Numbered from the stretch's first letter, positions 7,529-16,191 are shown. The stretch: DNA of 29,615 bases from CAYMEK01 sp964389305 (GCA_964389305.1 CAYMEK010000058.1:1-29615); one strand, 5' to 3'. Numbers and translations are program-made. Notes: generated by a model not told the origin, from the letters alone.

Positions 7529-9043
7529 GTGGAAAAGGCAAGAATTATTGTAGACCGTGACTACGTGAAGGCAGCGGTAAATCCTCGTATTTTCGGTTCC
7601 TTTATCGAACACCTGGGCCGGGCGGTTTACTCCGGCATTTACGAGCCGGGCCATCCCGAAGCGGACGAGCAGGGGTTTCGACAGGACGTGATTCGGGCCG
7701 TAAGGGAGCTGGACATTCCGATTGTCCGCTATCCGGGAGGAAATTTCCTGTCAGGGTACGACTGGACCGACGGGATAGGAGATAAAGAGAAAAGGCCTGC
7801 GCGCCTGGAGCTGGCCTGGAGATCCGTCGAACCCAATCAGATCGGCATCGATGAGTTCGTGGACTGGGCGAAGAAGGCCGGCACGGAGGTGATGGCGGGG
7901 GTTAACCTGGGAACCGGCACCCCCCGGGAGGCGGGCGAACTGGTGGAGTACTGCAATCATCCGGGCGGGACCTACTGGAGCGATTTGAGAAGCAAGCACG
8001 GTCACCGTGAGGCCCATGACATCAAGGTCTGGTGTCTCGGTAACGAGATGGACGGGGAGTGGCAGATCGGCCATCTCTCGGCGCAGGACTACGGGAAAAA
8101 GGGCCTGGAGGCCGCCAAGATCATGAGGTGGGTGGATCCAAACATCGAGCTGGTTGCCTGCGGAAGCTCCGGCCCGCTCATGCCTACGTTTCCCGACTGG
8201 GATAGAACAGTCCTCGAGTTTCTCTACGACGCCGTGGATTACGTATCTCTTCACCGCTACTACGAGCCGGAAGAAGACACGAACAGCTTCCTGGCCTCGT
8301 TCGTCGACATGGACTGCTACATCAAGACAGTGGCCGCCGCGGCGGACTACGTGAAGGCAAAGAAGAGGAGTAGGAAAACCTTGTACCTGTCCTTCGACGA
8401 GTGGAACATCTGGTACATGAAGCGGGGAATCACTCCAGCCGATCCCTGGCAGATCGGTCCCGAATTGATCGAGGACCGCTACAGCCTGCTCGACGCCCTG
8501 ACTCTCGGCGGTCTTCTCTGCTCCCTGCTGCAGAACGCCGATCGGGTAAAAATGGCCTGTCTGGCGCAACTGGTCAATGTGATCGCACCCATACTGACCG
8601 AGAAAGGAGGCGGAATCGTCAGGCAGACGATATTCCACCCGTTTCAGCAGGTATCGCGGCATGGGCGGGGATCCGTATTGGAGCACAAGGTCCAATGCCC
8701 GCCGATGCCCACGAAGAAATACGGTGAAGTCCCTGCCTTGCAGTCGGTACCTGTGCACGACGCCGGCAAGCGCTCGCTCGTCCTGTTCATTCTCAACTGC
8801 AGCCGGGAGCCGCTAGCCACGGAGCTCGTGCTCAGAGGATTCGAGGGCTGTTCGCCTGTCGAGCACACGGTTCTGGCCGGCAAAGACCTGGCGGCGATAA
8901 ACAGCCTGGAAAACCCGGACCGGGTGCGGATAACGGGAGCCGGTGATCTACCCGAGGGCAGCGACGGCTTGTTTAAAACCGTGCTGCAGCCCCTCTCCTG
9001 GAACATGATCCGATTCACCGCAAACGAGCACGGCCGGAAATAG
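7529..9043 (+). CDS. Alpha-L-arabinofuranosidase, GH51
   Basis: A 504-residue glycoside hydrolase of clan GH-A that would release terminal arabinofuranose from arabinan or arabinoxylan oligosaccharides. The acid/base Glu is E173 in CLGNEMDG and the nucleophile is E291 in FDEWNIWY, matching the spacing of the Geobacillus GH51 enzymes (E175/E294). The N-terminus PRIFGSFIEHLGR and the RYPGGNF segment are also typical. There is no signal peptide, so it acts in the cytoplasm on imported oligosaccharides. The GTG at 7529 is preferred over GTG 7508 because AAGGAGA lies six bases before it and the family N-terminus begins there. Upstream context is lost in the gap. It converges with the dehydrogenase gene, with five bases between the stops. 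Confidence 0.93.
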   Translation: MEKARIIVDRDYVKAAVNPRIFGSFIEHLGRAVYSGIYEPGHPEADEQGFRQDVIRAVRELDIPIVRYPGGNFLSGYDWTDGIGDKEKRPARLELAWRSVEPNQIGIDEFVDWAKKAGTEVMAGVNLGTGTPREAGELVEYCNHPGGTYWSDLRSKHGHREAHDIKVWCLGNEMDGEWQIGHLSAQDYGKKGLEAAKIMRWVDPNIELVACGSSGPLMPTFPDWDRTVLEFLYDAVDYVSLHRYYEPEEDTNSFLASFVDMDCYIKTVAAAADYVKAKKRSRKTLYLSFDEWNIWYMKRGITPADPWQIGPELIEDRYSLLDALTLGGLLCSLLQNADRVKMACLAQLVNVIAPILTEKGGGIVRQTIFHPFQQVSRHGRGSVLEHKVQCPPMPTKKYGEVPALQSVPVHDAGKRSLVLFILNCSREPLATELVLRGFEGCSPVEHTVLAGKDLAAINSLENPDRVRITGAGDLPEGSDGLFKTVLQPLSWNMIRFTANEHGRK

Positions 9044-9048
9044 CTCCC

Positions 9049-10062
9049 CTAGGCCCTGTCCGCCAGGTCGGCAAGGGAAACCTCACCCTCCAGCTCCCGG
9101 TTGCCGAGCCAGTTCTGGAGCTGGCGCAAACAGAAATCGCCCATGCGGCTGACCTCCAAGCCGATCGATCCGGCTAGGTGAGGTGTAAGAATGCAGTTGG
9201 TCAGCGTGTAGAAAGGATGTCCCTGCTCCGGCGGCTCGGGATAGGTTACGTCCAGGAACGCCGTTATCCCGCCTTCCCTGAGCCTGTCTACCAGGTCCTC
9301 CTCCTTGATGAGCCTCCCTCTGGACGTGTTCACCAGCGCAGCTCCCGGCCTCATCAGCTTGAGGTTTTCCCGGTTGATGAGGTTGACGTTTCGGGGGATA
9401 TCGGCGGCGTGGAGGGAAACAACCTGGCAGTTCGCCATTACCCATTCCAGCGAAGCTCTCCTGGCTCGATATTCTATTTCGTGCTCTTGGGTGAAACGGG
9501 AAGATACGACGTACACGTCTATGTCGAAATCACGAAGAAGCACCATCAGATGTCTGGAGATTTCTCCGAAGCCGACGAGCCCGATTCTGGTCTTGTAGTA
9601 ACCGCCCTGGAAATCGGCAAACTCCCTTTTCCAGGCCTCTCGACCATGCTCGAGGAAATCGTGATGGAAGCCGAAGACCCGTCTCAAGGCCATCAGAATC
9701 ACACCAAGCGTGAACTGGGCGACCGGTACGGCATTTACCCGCACCGCCGAGCAGATCCTGACGTTTCGCTTCACCAGCGCTTCGGTTACCAAGCCCTTCA
9801 CACTGCCCCCCGCATAGACTATGAGCTTCAAGTCAGGGCAGCCCTCCAGCACTTCTTCCGTAAATGGAACAGCGTTCCAGGCGCCGAGAACGACCTCGGC
9901 GCCGCGGACGCTCTTCTTCACCACCGCCGCATCCGGTTTCTCAGCGATCAGCTTTTCATCGAAATCGAGCAGCTTCGCCAGATCTCGGCGGACTTCCCGG
10001 CTGAAGGCATACAGCCAGTTTTCCCTGGTGGTGTTGACACCTGCCCTTATTCTTACCATCAT
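9049..10062 (-). CDS. D-isomer-specific 2-hydroxyacid dehydrogenase
   Basis: About 337 residues of the NAD-dependent D-2-hydroxyacid dehydrogenase family (phosphoglycerate/glyoxylate-reductase type). The Rossmann loop is GLVGFGEIS, followed by an aromatic-rich strand ending VVSSRF. Further motifs are LVNTSRGRLI, with the catalytic Arg just upstream region of the family, and the Glu/His pair in TYPEPPEQGHP and LTPHLAG. The GFGEIS loop departs from the usual GxGxxG. The substrate cannot be told from sequence; nearby sugar-degrading genes make a sugar-acid substrate plausible, but serA-like function is not excluded. Start is uncertain: GTG 10074, ATG 10062 or ATG 10059, behind a GAGG; 10062 is used. 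It is the last gene of a three-gene minus-strand operon, one base after the preceding stop if GTG is used. Confidence 0.82.
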   Translation of the reverse strand: MMVRIRAGVNTTRENWLYAFSREVRRDLAKLLDFDEKLIAEKPDAAVVKKSVRGAEVVLGAWNAVPFTEEVLEGCPDLKLIVYAGGSVKGLVTEALVKRNVRICSAVRVNAVPVAQFTLGVILMALRRVFGFHHDFLEHGREAWKREFADFQGGYYKTRIGLVGFGEISRHLMVLLRDFDIDVYVVSSRFTQEHEIEYRARRASLEWVMANCQVVSLHAADIPRNVNLINRENLKLMRPGAALVNTSRGRLIKEEDLVDRLREGGITAFLDVTYPEPPEQGHPFYTLTNCILTPHLAGSIGLEVSRMGDFCLRQLQNWLGNRELEGEVSLADLADRA

Positions 10063-10075
10063 TCCGTTTTCCACC

Positions 10076-11206
10076 TCAATCTACGATCGAGTACTCGCAC
10101 TGCCCGAACAGCAGCAGGCTGCTGAGCGAGCCATCCGGAGCCGTGACGGTACCCTGGAAATAGCCGGTCATGCGGAAGATCACCGGACGCTTGAAAAAGA
10201 GAGAAGCGATCGGTCGGAAGATCCTGGGTATTTTTTCGAAGATGTCCGTCAGGTGATACAGGTGTGAGGCGAGGAACTGCCCCTGAAGCGAGTAGCCGTT
10301 TCCTTCGGCCTCGACTTCGAAGCGGTGCGGGAAGGGCATACGGTGTCTACCTGAATCCCTGAAATCGCGGGGTGTCAATAAGAGCTCCCTGGTGGTAAAT
10401 ACCCAATCGCCGCCTCGAGCCAGGATCATGATCGGAACCTGCCGCGCGCCGTAGCTCCTGTCGGTGGTGTAGTGCAGCACGCTGATGAACCAGCGCTCCT
10501 CCAGAGGAGTGGAGCCCCGGCTGAAGGCTCGGAAGGCCAGGGTCGGAGAGTTCATTCTGTTGATGGGAAGAGAATGACGGCTCCTGTCTCCGTAGCACTG
10601 CCCGCTGGCGGATATCCGCCGGCCCCGAACGACCAGATATCCGCTGGTCAGGGCCCAGGGGGAAGGCACCCCGAGCCGCATGAATGCATCCCGTTCTTCG
10701 GTGAGAAACACGTAGCCGTCGCCCGGTTGCCACAGGGGCAGCAGGTTGCTCACGAATATGTCGCAGGAAAAATCTTGCCGGTTGATCCTGATACGATACA
10801 GCCCATCGGCACCCTCGATCGTAGAGTCTGCGAATTGAATGAAGAAGCGGTTTTCGGCAAAGGTGATCTCCTTTTCCGGTATCTTCTCTTCGCAGACATA
10901 AACGCTGCCATCCGGCTCGATCACCACCACCGACATCCCCCACCCGCCCCAATAGCCGTAGGCCCAGTTGAATATGCTGATTACGAACTGGGTGCCCTCA
11001 TCCAGAAGACCGAGAAAATAAAAAGCCCGGCTGTCGAAACTCCCGGTGAAAGGCTCGGTGAACAGCAAGTCCTGCTCGGTGAGGCCGAGCCGGTTCGGAT
11101 GGGACCAGTTGTAGGAATCCTCGAAGATGCGCACCTCTTGCGCCGTTCCCGCCCGAGACGGCAGGAGCGCAACCAGTAACAGCAGCGCCGCTCCCTTTCC
11201 CCTCAT
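10076..11206 (-). CDS. Secreted protein of unrecognised function, possibly calycin-like
   Basis: About 376 residues beginning MRGKGAALLLLVALLP and then SRAGTAQ, a classical signal peptide with likely cleavage after the AGTA region, so the mature protein is periplasmic or surface-exposed. The rest is beta-rich and aromatic (YGYWGGWG, FSCDIFV, GDGYVFL), without transmembrane segments. The pattern of short amphipathic strands, Gly-Asp turns and a second half with similar strand content reminds me of AttH/CrtC/Svf1-type double calycin folds, but I see no diagnostic residue, so this is a guess. ATG 11206 with AAAGGG six bases upstream is preferred; GTG 11221 would overlap the phosphoesterase stop as GTGA. 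It lies between a phosphoesterase and a dehydrogenase, and no lipobox is present. Confidence 0.5.
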   Translation of the reverse strand: MRGKGAALLLLVALLPSRAGTAQEVRIFEDSYNWSHPNRLGLTEQDLLFTEPFTGSFDSRAFYFLGLLDEGTQFVISIFNWAYGYWGGWGMSVVVIEPDGSVYVCEEKIPEKEITFAENRFFIQFADSTIEGADGLYRIRINRQDFSCDIFVSNLLPLWQPGDGYVFLTEERDAFMRLGVPSPWALTSGYLVVRGRRISASGQCYGDRSRHSLPINRMNSPTLAFRAFSRGSTPLEERWFISVLHYTTDRSYGARQVPIMILARGGDWVFTTRELLLTPRDFRDSGRHRMPFPHRFEVEAEGNGYSLQGQFLASHLYHLTDIFEKIPRIFRPIASLFFKRPVIFRMTGYFQGTVTAPDGSLSSLLLFGQCEYSIVD

Positions 11207-11217
11207 CCGCGGCCCTT

Positions 11218-11712
11218 TCACTCCAGAGTTATCATCTCCACCTGCAGGCTGTCTAAATCCACGACCGACACGGTGGCCCGATCGCTCAGATATCCGGCGC
11301 AGCTTCCGGGATTGAGCAGTACCCGCTCCCCTTCCTGCAAATGGGGCTCGTGCGAATGCCCGTAAACCACCAGGTCGAAGTCCCCGCTTCTATACAAACT
11401 CGCGGCCACATCCGGATAATGCATCACCGCGATGTGCCGCCCCTGGAGCTCCAGGCTCAGCGCGCTGTCCCTGAAGGTGCAAAATCCCGAGCCTTTGTCC
11501 ACCAGCAACACGCGGTCTCCGTCGTTGTTCCCGAATACGGCGTACATTCTGGGGCAGGTGGGCTTCAGCTTTTCAAGCTCCCGAAACACGAAGGGAGAGC
11601 AGAAGTCCCCTGCATGAATCAGGACGCCTATCTTTCTGTCCAGGAACGCCTGTACGGCTTTCCCGATATTGCCAAGATGGTCGTGGGAATCGGACATAAC
11701 ACCGAGTATCAT
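11218..11712 (-). CDS. YfcE/MJ0936-type metallophosphoesterase
   Basis: A 164-residue calcineurin-like phosphodiesterase of the small YfcE/MJ0936 class. Metal ligands are visible in order: SDSHDH near the N-terminus, HAGDF, GNND (VFGNNDGD), HYPD and GHSHEP. These are the five blocks of the di-metal site. Such enzymes hydrolyse phosphodiesters, often with broad specificity in vitro, and the true substrate here is unknown. The longer open frame to 11751 is rejected: ATG 11712 has AAAGGAG nine bases upstream, and the family N-terminus (MILGVMSDSH) starts there. First gene of a three-gene minus-strand operon; its stop lies within the alternative start of the secreted protein. Confidence 0.88.
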   Translation of the reverse strand: MILGVMSDSHDHLGNIGKAVQAFLDRKIGVLIHAGDFCSPFVFRELEKLKPTCPRMYAVFGNNDGDRVLLVDKGSGFCTFRDSALSLELQGRHIAVMHYPDVAASLYRSGDFDLVVYGHSHEPHLQEGERVLLNPGSCAGYLSDRATVSVVDLDSLQVEMITLE

Positions 11713-11753
11713 CTCCGGCTGCTCCTTTCTCGTTCCAACAAGTTTTCCCATCT

Positions 11754-11840
11754 ACTGTAGCCCGAATAGCTGCGCCTCTGCAAACCCCGGTGAAAAATAG
11801 AGGTAGCAGGTTGTTGTCCCGAGCCGCTTGCCGGTATTAC
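11754..11840. promoter_or_regulatory. Divergent intergenic region with weak promoter candidates
   Basis: Minus strand: TTGCAG (11778-11783) and TACAGT (11754-11759) with an 18-bp spacer, leading to the phosphoesterase operon. Plus strand: TTGTTG (11811-11816) and TATTAC (11835-11840) with an 18-bp spacer, leading to the sugar dehydrogenase. Each hexamer has only partial agreement with the sigma-70 consensus, so both are tentative. Confidence 0.3.
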
Positions 11841-11861
11841 GTTTGTCCGATGGAGGTACCT

Positions 11862-13007
11862 ATGGCAAGAACTATTCCGGTGTTGACGATCGCCGGTTTT
11901 TGCCTGCTCGCGGCCTGCACCCACGGCCAACCGGTGGTCGGCCAGGTCCCGCAGCAGATACAGGACAGCTACATTCCCGATCCGGTAGATTTGCAGGTCG
12001 AAACCTGGATCGACGGACTGGAGATTCCCTGGGAGCTGGCGTTTCTGTCGGCCGGCAGGGCCCTGGTTACAGAGCGGCCGGGCCGGGTCAGGCTAATCGA
12101 GAACGGCAGGCTCGTACAGACTCCGTATCTGGAAGTCGATGCGGCCAGCGTGGGGGAAGGCGGCTTGCTGGGCATAGCCGTGCACCCCGACTACCCGAAG
12201 GCGCCCTACATCTACCTGATGTACACTTACCGTTCCGGAGGAAGCCTTTATAACAAGGTGGAGCGATATCGAGATCAGGGGCAGTCAGCCGCATTCGACA
12301 GGCTGATCATCGAAAGGATCCCCGGTGCCCGCTATCACGATGGAGGCCGGATCGCTTTCGGTCCCGACGGCCTGCTGTATATCACCACCGGAGACAGCAC
12401 CCGCGCCGATCTGGCCCAGGATCTGGACAGCCTGGCCGGCAAGATCCTCAGGCTCACTCCGGAAGGCGGGATCCCGCAGGACAACCCCTTTCCCGGCTCG
12501 CCCGTGTTCTCCTACGGCCATCGCAACCCGCAGGGGCTGGCCTGGCATCCGGAGACCGGGACGCTGTTCTCTTCGGAGCACGGGCCATCCGGCGAGTTCG
12601 GCCTCCGCGGTCACGACATCGTCAATATTATCGAGAAGGGGGACAACTACGGATGGCCCCGGGTGGTGGGGGAAGCCAATGATCCTCGCTACCACGACCC
12701 CTTGATCATGTGGGTCGACGCCACTCCGCCGGCCGGGATGACCTTCTGGCGGGGCCGATTGTACCTGGCCAGCCTCCGGGCGCAGACCCTTATCCGCATC
12801 GAGGTGGAACGATCCGGCGAGACGTTCTTGGTGCGCTCTATCGAACGTCTGTTCGTCGACAGAGGCGGCGAGAGCGCCTACGGCCGGCTGCGGGCGGTGG
12901 TCGCCGGGCCCGACGGGGCGCTGTACGTCACCACCAGCAACCGCGACGGACGCGGGCGCGTGCGCTCAGGCGACGATCGCATTCTAAAGATCGTGCCCGT
13001 GAAGTAA
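11862..13007 (+). CDS. PQQ-dependent aldose/sorbosone-type sugar dehydrogenase lipoprotein
   Basis: A 381-residue soluble quinoprotein dehydrogenase of the GdhB/aldose sugar dehydrogenase family, a six-bladed propeller that oxidises aldose sugars with PQQ in the periplasm. A lipobox LAAC places the lipidated Cys at residue 19, so it is membrane-anchored. Family motifs are LEIPWELAFL, GRVRLIENG, EGGLLGIAVHPDYP, the catalytic-His segment YHDGGRIAFGPDGLLYITTGD, YGHRNPQGLAWHP and SSEHGP. ATG 11862 is chosen over the longer frame from 11790 because TGGAGG precedes it by five bases and it begins the signal sequence. No PQQ biosynthesis genes are visible, so the cofactor may be made elsewhere or scavenged. 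The 3' end overlaps the copA 3' end by 24 bases, convergently. Confidence 0.88.
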   Translation: MARTIPVLTIAGFCLLAACTHGQPVVGQVPQQIQDSYIPDPVDLQVETWIDGLEIPWELAFLSAGRALVTERPGRVRLIENGRLVQTPYLEVDAASVGEGGLLGIAVHPDYPKAPYIYLMYTYRSGGSLYNKVERYRDQGQSAAFDRLIIERIPGARYHDGGRIAFGPDGLLYITTGDSTRADLAQDLDSLAGKILRLTPEGGIPQDNPFPGSPVFSYGHRNPQGLAWHPETGTLFSSEHGPSGEFGLRGHDIVNIIEKGDNYGWPRVVGEANDPRYHDPLIMWVDATPPAGMTFWRGRLYLASLRAQTLIRIEVERSGETFLVRSIERLFVDRGGESAYGRLRAVVAGPDGALYVTTSNRDGRGRVRSGDDRILKIVPVK

Positions 13008-15581
13008 GCCGCCGGGCCGGTAGGCGGCTTTTATCTTTGCCCTGCGGAGCAGGTTCGCATTGGTCACCACGTTTACCGAGCTGAACGCCATGGCCGCCTC
13101 GGCGATGACCGGGTGGAGCAAACCGAGGACGGCCACCGGAATGGCCACCAGGTTGTAGAAATAGGCCCAGAAGAGGTTCTGGCGGATCTTGCGGAACGTC
13201 GCTCGTGAAAGCTTCACCGCGGTGACCACGCCGGACAGATTGCCCTGCACCAGAGTCACATCCGAAGCCTCAATGGCTATGTCTGTGCCCGTGCCGATGG
13301 CGATTCCCACGTTCGCCTGGCTCAGAGCCGGGGCGTCATTGATCCCGTCTCCAACCATCGCCACTATGCCGGAAGACTGCTGAAGCTTCTTGACTTCCTC
13401 GACCTTGCCGTCGGGCAGGACTTCGGCCAGCACGCGCGAAATACCGACCTTCCTGGCAATGGCCCGTACCGTTCTCAGATTGTCCCCGGAGATAACCGCC
13501 GTCTCGATGCCCAGACTTTCCAGCTCGCGGATCGCCGGCAGCGAATCCTCCTTCAGGGTATCGGCCACGGCCGCAGTCCCTATCAGGATTCCCCTGTAAG
13601 CCACCAGCATGGCTGTCTTGGCTTCCTCCTCCAGGCGACCCACCTCTGCCTCCAGAGGCCCGGGATCGATTCCGGCCTCCAGCATCAGCCTGCGGCTGCC
13701 CACCAGGACTTCGCCACCGGCCACCTCGGCCCGTACTCCTTTACCCCGCAGCGATTGGAAGCCGGTTATACGCTCCAAGGCGACACCCCTCTCTCCAGCC
13801 AGACGCACAAAGGCCTTACCCAGGGGATGCTCGGAGCCGGATTCGGCGCTGGCCACCAGCCGCAAGAAGCTCTCCTCGTCGAAATCCCCTCCGGGGAGCA
13901 GGTCCGTTACCTCCGGCTTGCCTTTGGTGATCGTTCCGGTCTTGTCAAAAACGATGGTGCGCACGTCCTTGAGGGTCTGAATCGCCTCGCCCCGACGAAT
14001 CAGCACGCCGTTCTGCGCGCCCATGCCGCTGCCCACCATCAGCGCGGTCGGCGTCGCCAGCCCGAGCGCGCAGGGGCAGGCAATCACCAGAACGGCTACC
14101 GCGGCAAATATGGCCAGGGTTACGCTGCCGAGGGCGGGATTCACCCAGGGCAGGAAGCCGGCGGCCCAGTCGGTTACCGGCTGCAGCAGGCCCGGAAACA
14201 GCAGCCAGAGCAGGAAGGTCGCGGCGGCAACGGCCAGCACGGCGGGCACGAAGATGGCGGTCAGGCGATCGGCAAACTTCTGGATCGGCACCTTGGAGCC
14301 CTGGCACTCCTCCACCATCTTGATGACCTGGGACAGAAAGGTGTCCCTTCCCACCTTGGTAGCCCGGACCTTCAACAGACCTTCCTGATTGACGGTAGCT
14401 CCGATCACCCCCTCGCCGGCCTGCTTGTTCACCGGCATTGATTCGCCGGTGGCCATAGACTCGTCCAGCGAGCTTTCACCTTCGACGATCACGCCGTCGG
14501 TCGGGACCTTCTCGCCCGGACGTACGACCATCAGGTCGCCAACGCTAACCTCTTCGATCGCCACCTCTTTCTCCTGCCCGTCCACCAGCACATGGGCGGT
14601 CCTGGCGCCCAGCTCTAAAAGACGCTTGATCGCTTGGGAAGCCCTGCCCTTGGCCGTCGTTTCCACGTAGCGCCCGGTCAGGTGAAAGGACATGATCATG
14701 GCCCCGACGCCGGCGTAGTTGGCCACCGGCAGAAACAGAGCCGCCGGACCGGTGAGGAAGGAGATGGAGGTGCCCATGGCGATCAGCACATCCATGTTCG
14801 CGCTGCCGTGAATCACGGCTTTGAAGGCCGAGCGCAGCGTCGGCGCTCCGATCCACAACAGTACGGGCAGGGACAGGGCGATCATGCCCAGGTCGAACAC
14901 GGTCCTGCTGGGCCAGGCGATCCCGCCGATCATCTCCACCAGCATCCAGAGGACGATCGGAACGGTAAATCCCCAGGCGGTAAGCATGCGGCGCCGAGCC
15001 GCAGCCATGCGCTTTTCATCCTCGTCCGCCTCTTCGACGGCTTCGGACCGCCTCTCCAGAACGCGGTAGCCGGTATTCTCCACCGCGGTTTTCAACTCAC
15101 TGAACCCGGTTAGGGCGGGATCGAAGGTCACGGTGCCCTTCTCCGTGGCTATATTTACTGCCGAATACCTGACTCCCGGGACCTTGCGAAGCGCGTTCTC
15201 GATGGTCCTGGCGCAGGAGGCGCAGCTCATGCCCCCCAGTCTCAAAGTCACGGTTTCCTGCCCTGCCTCCGGGTCGTAGCCCGCTTCCCTCACCGTGGAT
15301 TCCGCAGCCGGCTCCGGGACAGGCTGTGCATCCGGTTCCCCGGCCACCGGTTTGGTTTCGGAGATCTTTGCAGGTCCGCGAACCCCGTATCCCGCTTCCT
15401 GCACAGCCTTTTCGAGGGCCGCCGATTCCATATCCCCGTCGTCACAGGTGATCCAGGCCGAGCCCTTCTCCAGGCTCACCGTCACCTCTTTCACGCCCTG
15501 CACGCCGAGCAGCGCGTCGCGAACATGGCCTGCACAGTGGCTGCAGGTCATTCCTTCTATATCAAGGGTCAATGCCCGCAT
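12984..15581 (-). CDS. copA: Copper-exporting P1B-1-type ATPase with two HMA domains
   Basis: An 865-residue inner-membrane ATPase that would export cytoplasmic Cu(I). Two N-terminal heavy-metal-associated domains carry GMTCSHC (residues 10-16) and GMSCASC (117-123), separated by a Pro/Ala/Glu-rich linker of about 40 residues. Then come transmembrane helices, the actuator motif TGES, the ion-site CPC at about residue 501 in CPCALGLATP, the phosphorylated Asp in DKTGT at about 546, the nucleotide-domain SEHPLG and GDGINDAPAL, and a last helix with FSSVNVVTNA. These identify subgroup P1B-1 (Cu+/Ag+). ATG 15581 has AAGGAGGAG upstream. A promoter with a CsoR-like operator lies 53-72 bp upstream, so copper induction is likely. 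It ends convergently inside the sugar dehydrogenase gene. Confidence 0.95.
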   Translation of the reverse strand: MRALTLDIEGMTCSHCAGHVRDALLGVQGVKEVTVSLEKGSAWITCDDGDMESAALEKAVQEAGYGVRGPAKISETKPVAGEPDAQPVPEPAAESTVREAGYDPEAGQETVTLRLGGMSCASCARTIENALRKVPGVRYSAVNIATEKGTVTFDPALTGFSELKTAVENTGYRVLERRSEAVEEADEDEKRMAAARRRMLTAWGFTVPIVLWMLVEMIGGIAWPSRTVFDLGMIALSLPVLLWIGAPTLRSAFKAVIHGSANMDVLIAMGTSISFLTGPAALFLPVANYAGVGAMIMSFHLTGRYVETTAKGRASQAIKRLLELGARTAHVLVDGQEKEVAIEEVSVGDLMVVRPGEKVPTDGVIVEGESSLDESMATGESMPVNKQAGEGVIGATVNQEGLLKVRATKVGRDTFLSQVIKMVEECQGSKVPIQKFADRLTAIFVPAVLAVAAATFLLWLLFPGLLQPVTDWAAGFLPWVNPALGSVTLAIFAAVAVLVIACPCALGLATPTALMVGSGMGAQNGVLIRRGEAIQTLKDVRTIVFDKTGTITKGKPEVTDLLPGGDFDEESFLRLVASAESGSEHPLGKAFVRLAGERGVALERITGFQSLRGKGVRAEVAGGEVLVGSRRLMLEAGIDPGPLEAEVGRLEEEAKTAMLVAYRGILIGTAAVADTLKEDSLPAIRELESLGIETAVISGDNLRTVRAIARKVGISRVLAEVLPDGKVEEVKKLQQSSGIVAMVGDGINDAPALSQANVGIAIGTGTDIAIEASDVTLVQGNLSGVVTAVKLSRATFRKIRQNLFWAYFYNLVAIPVAVLGLLHPVIAEAAMAFSSVNVVTNANLLRRAKIKAAYRPGGLLHGHDL
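13006..13034 (+). terminator. Intrinsic terminator of the sugar dehydrogenase gene, inside copA
   Basis: Perfect 8-bp stem AAGCCGCC (13006-13013) and GGCGGCTT (13023-13030), a 9-base loop, then TTTTAT-rich DNA on the plus strand. The stem starts within the TAA stop of the dehydrogenase. All of it lies within the last codons of convergent copA, so those codons also encode a terminator for the opposite strand. Confidence 0.7.
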
Positions 15582-15633
15582 GAGCTCCTCCTTGCACGTA
15601 TTTGTTGAGGTCGGGGGAAGGTGGAAATCTATT

Positions 15634-15653
15634 TACCCCACCCCCCAGGGGTA
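15634..15653 (-). promoter_or_regulatory. CsoR-like operator upstream of copA
   Basis: Perfect 6-bp arms TACCCC and GGGGTA flank an ACCCCCCA centre. A near-identical 20-mer, with T for A at the two flanking centre positions, occurs upstream of the RseC-like gene, and a two-mismatch copy occurs upstream of the copB operon. A G/C tract between TA-containing arms is the known form of CsoR/RcnR/FrmR-family operators. It lies one base downstream of the -10 box. Confidence 0.7.
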
Positions 15654-15654
15654 T

Positions 15655-15683
15655 AAGATAGCAAATAATCCGTACACCGGCAA
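15655..15683 (-). promoter_or_regulatory. copA promoter
   Basis: Minus-strand -35 TTGCCG (15678-15683) and -10 TATCTT (15655-15660) with a 17-bp spacer. The operator begins immediately downstream, so a bound repressor would cover the transcription start. Confidence 0.6.
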
Positions 15684-15702
15684 GCCCTGCCCGCCGGTAA
15701 TT

Positions 15703-16134
15703 TCAGCCGCTGCGCAGAATTCGAACTACCCGCATGAGCTGCCGCCCCGTGCGGTTCCGTCGTCTCTGCCACCGATGGATAACGAAGTAGGTCAAGGCAA
15801 CAAGGGCGATGCCGGAAATCACGCCGGCGACCTCCGAGTTTATCCCGATGCTGCGGCCAACGGCGTCTCCCGCTACGAAGCCGGCTATGAACGACAACAG
15901 CGGCAGAATATAGAGGATAAAACCGCTTCTCGCCGCGCCTTCCCCGGCTAGCTCGATCTTCACCCGGTCCCCTACCTGGGCGCCCAGAGCGTTCTCCGCT
16001 TCCGCGACCATGGAGCGGCTGTTCTCGTCGAACAGGCACAATCCATGGCAGCCGCTGCAGGCTTCTTGCCTCTGCAGTCTTATCCTGGCCTTGCCGCCGC
16101 GCAGTCCGATCACGATTCCATTTTCCTCAGCCAC
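15703..16134 (-). CDS. SoxR-reducing/RseC-family membrane protein
   Basis: A 143-residue protein of the RseC/MucC family. The N-terminal cytoplasmic part holds the conserved cysteine cluster CSGCHGLC (C26, C29, C33), followed by a small beta-domain and two transmembrane helices (GFILYILPLLSFIAG region and VAGVISGIALVALTY region), with a basic tail. Known members take part in reducing SoxR or modulating envelope stress and are often near electron-transfer (rnf) genes; here it stands alone within a copper locus. The cysteine cluster could bind metal or an Fe-S centre, and that is an inference. GTG 16134 is used, with AGGAGG seven bases upstream. Its promoter carries the same operator as copA, so it is probably co-regulated by copper. 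Confidence 0.82.
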   Translation of the reverse strand: MAEENGIVIGLRGGKARIRLQRQEACSGCHGLCLFDENSRSMVAEAENALGAQVGDRVKIELAGEGAARSGFILYILPLLSFIAGFVAGDAVGRSIGINSEVAGVISGIALVALTYFVIHRWQRRRNRTGRQLMRVVRILRSG

Positions 16135-16191
16135 GGATCAGCCTCCTGCAATCCTCCCAAACACAGCCACCGCAAAATTTGTTCTGTTATT

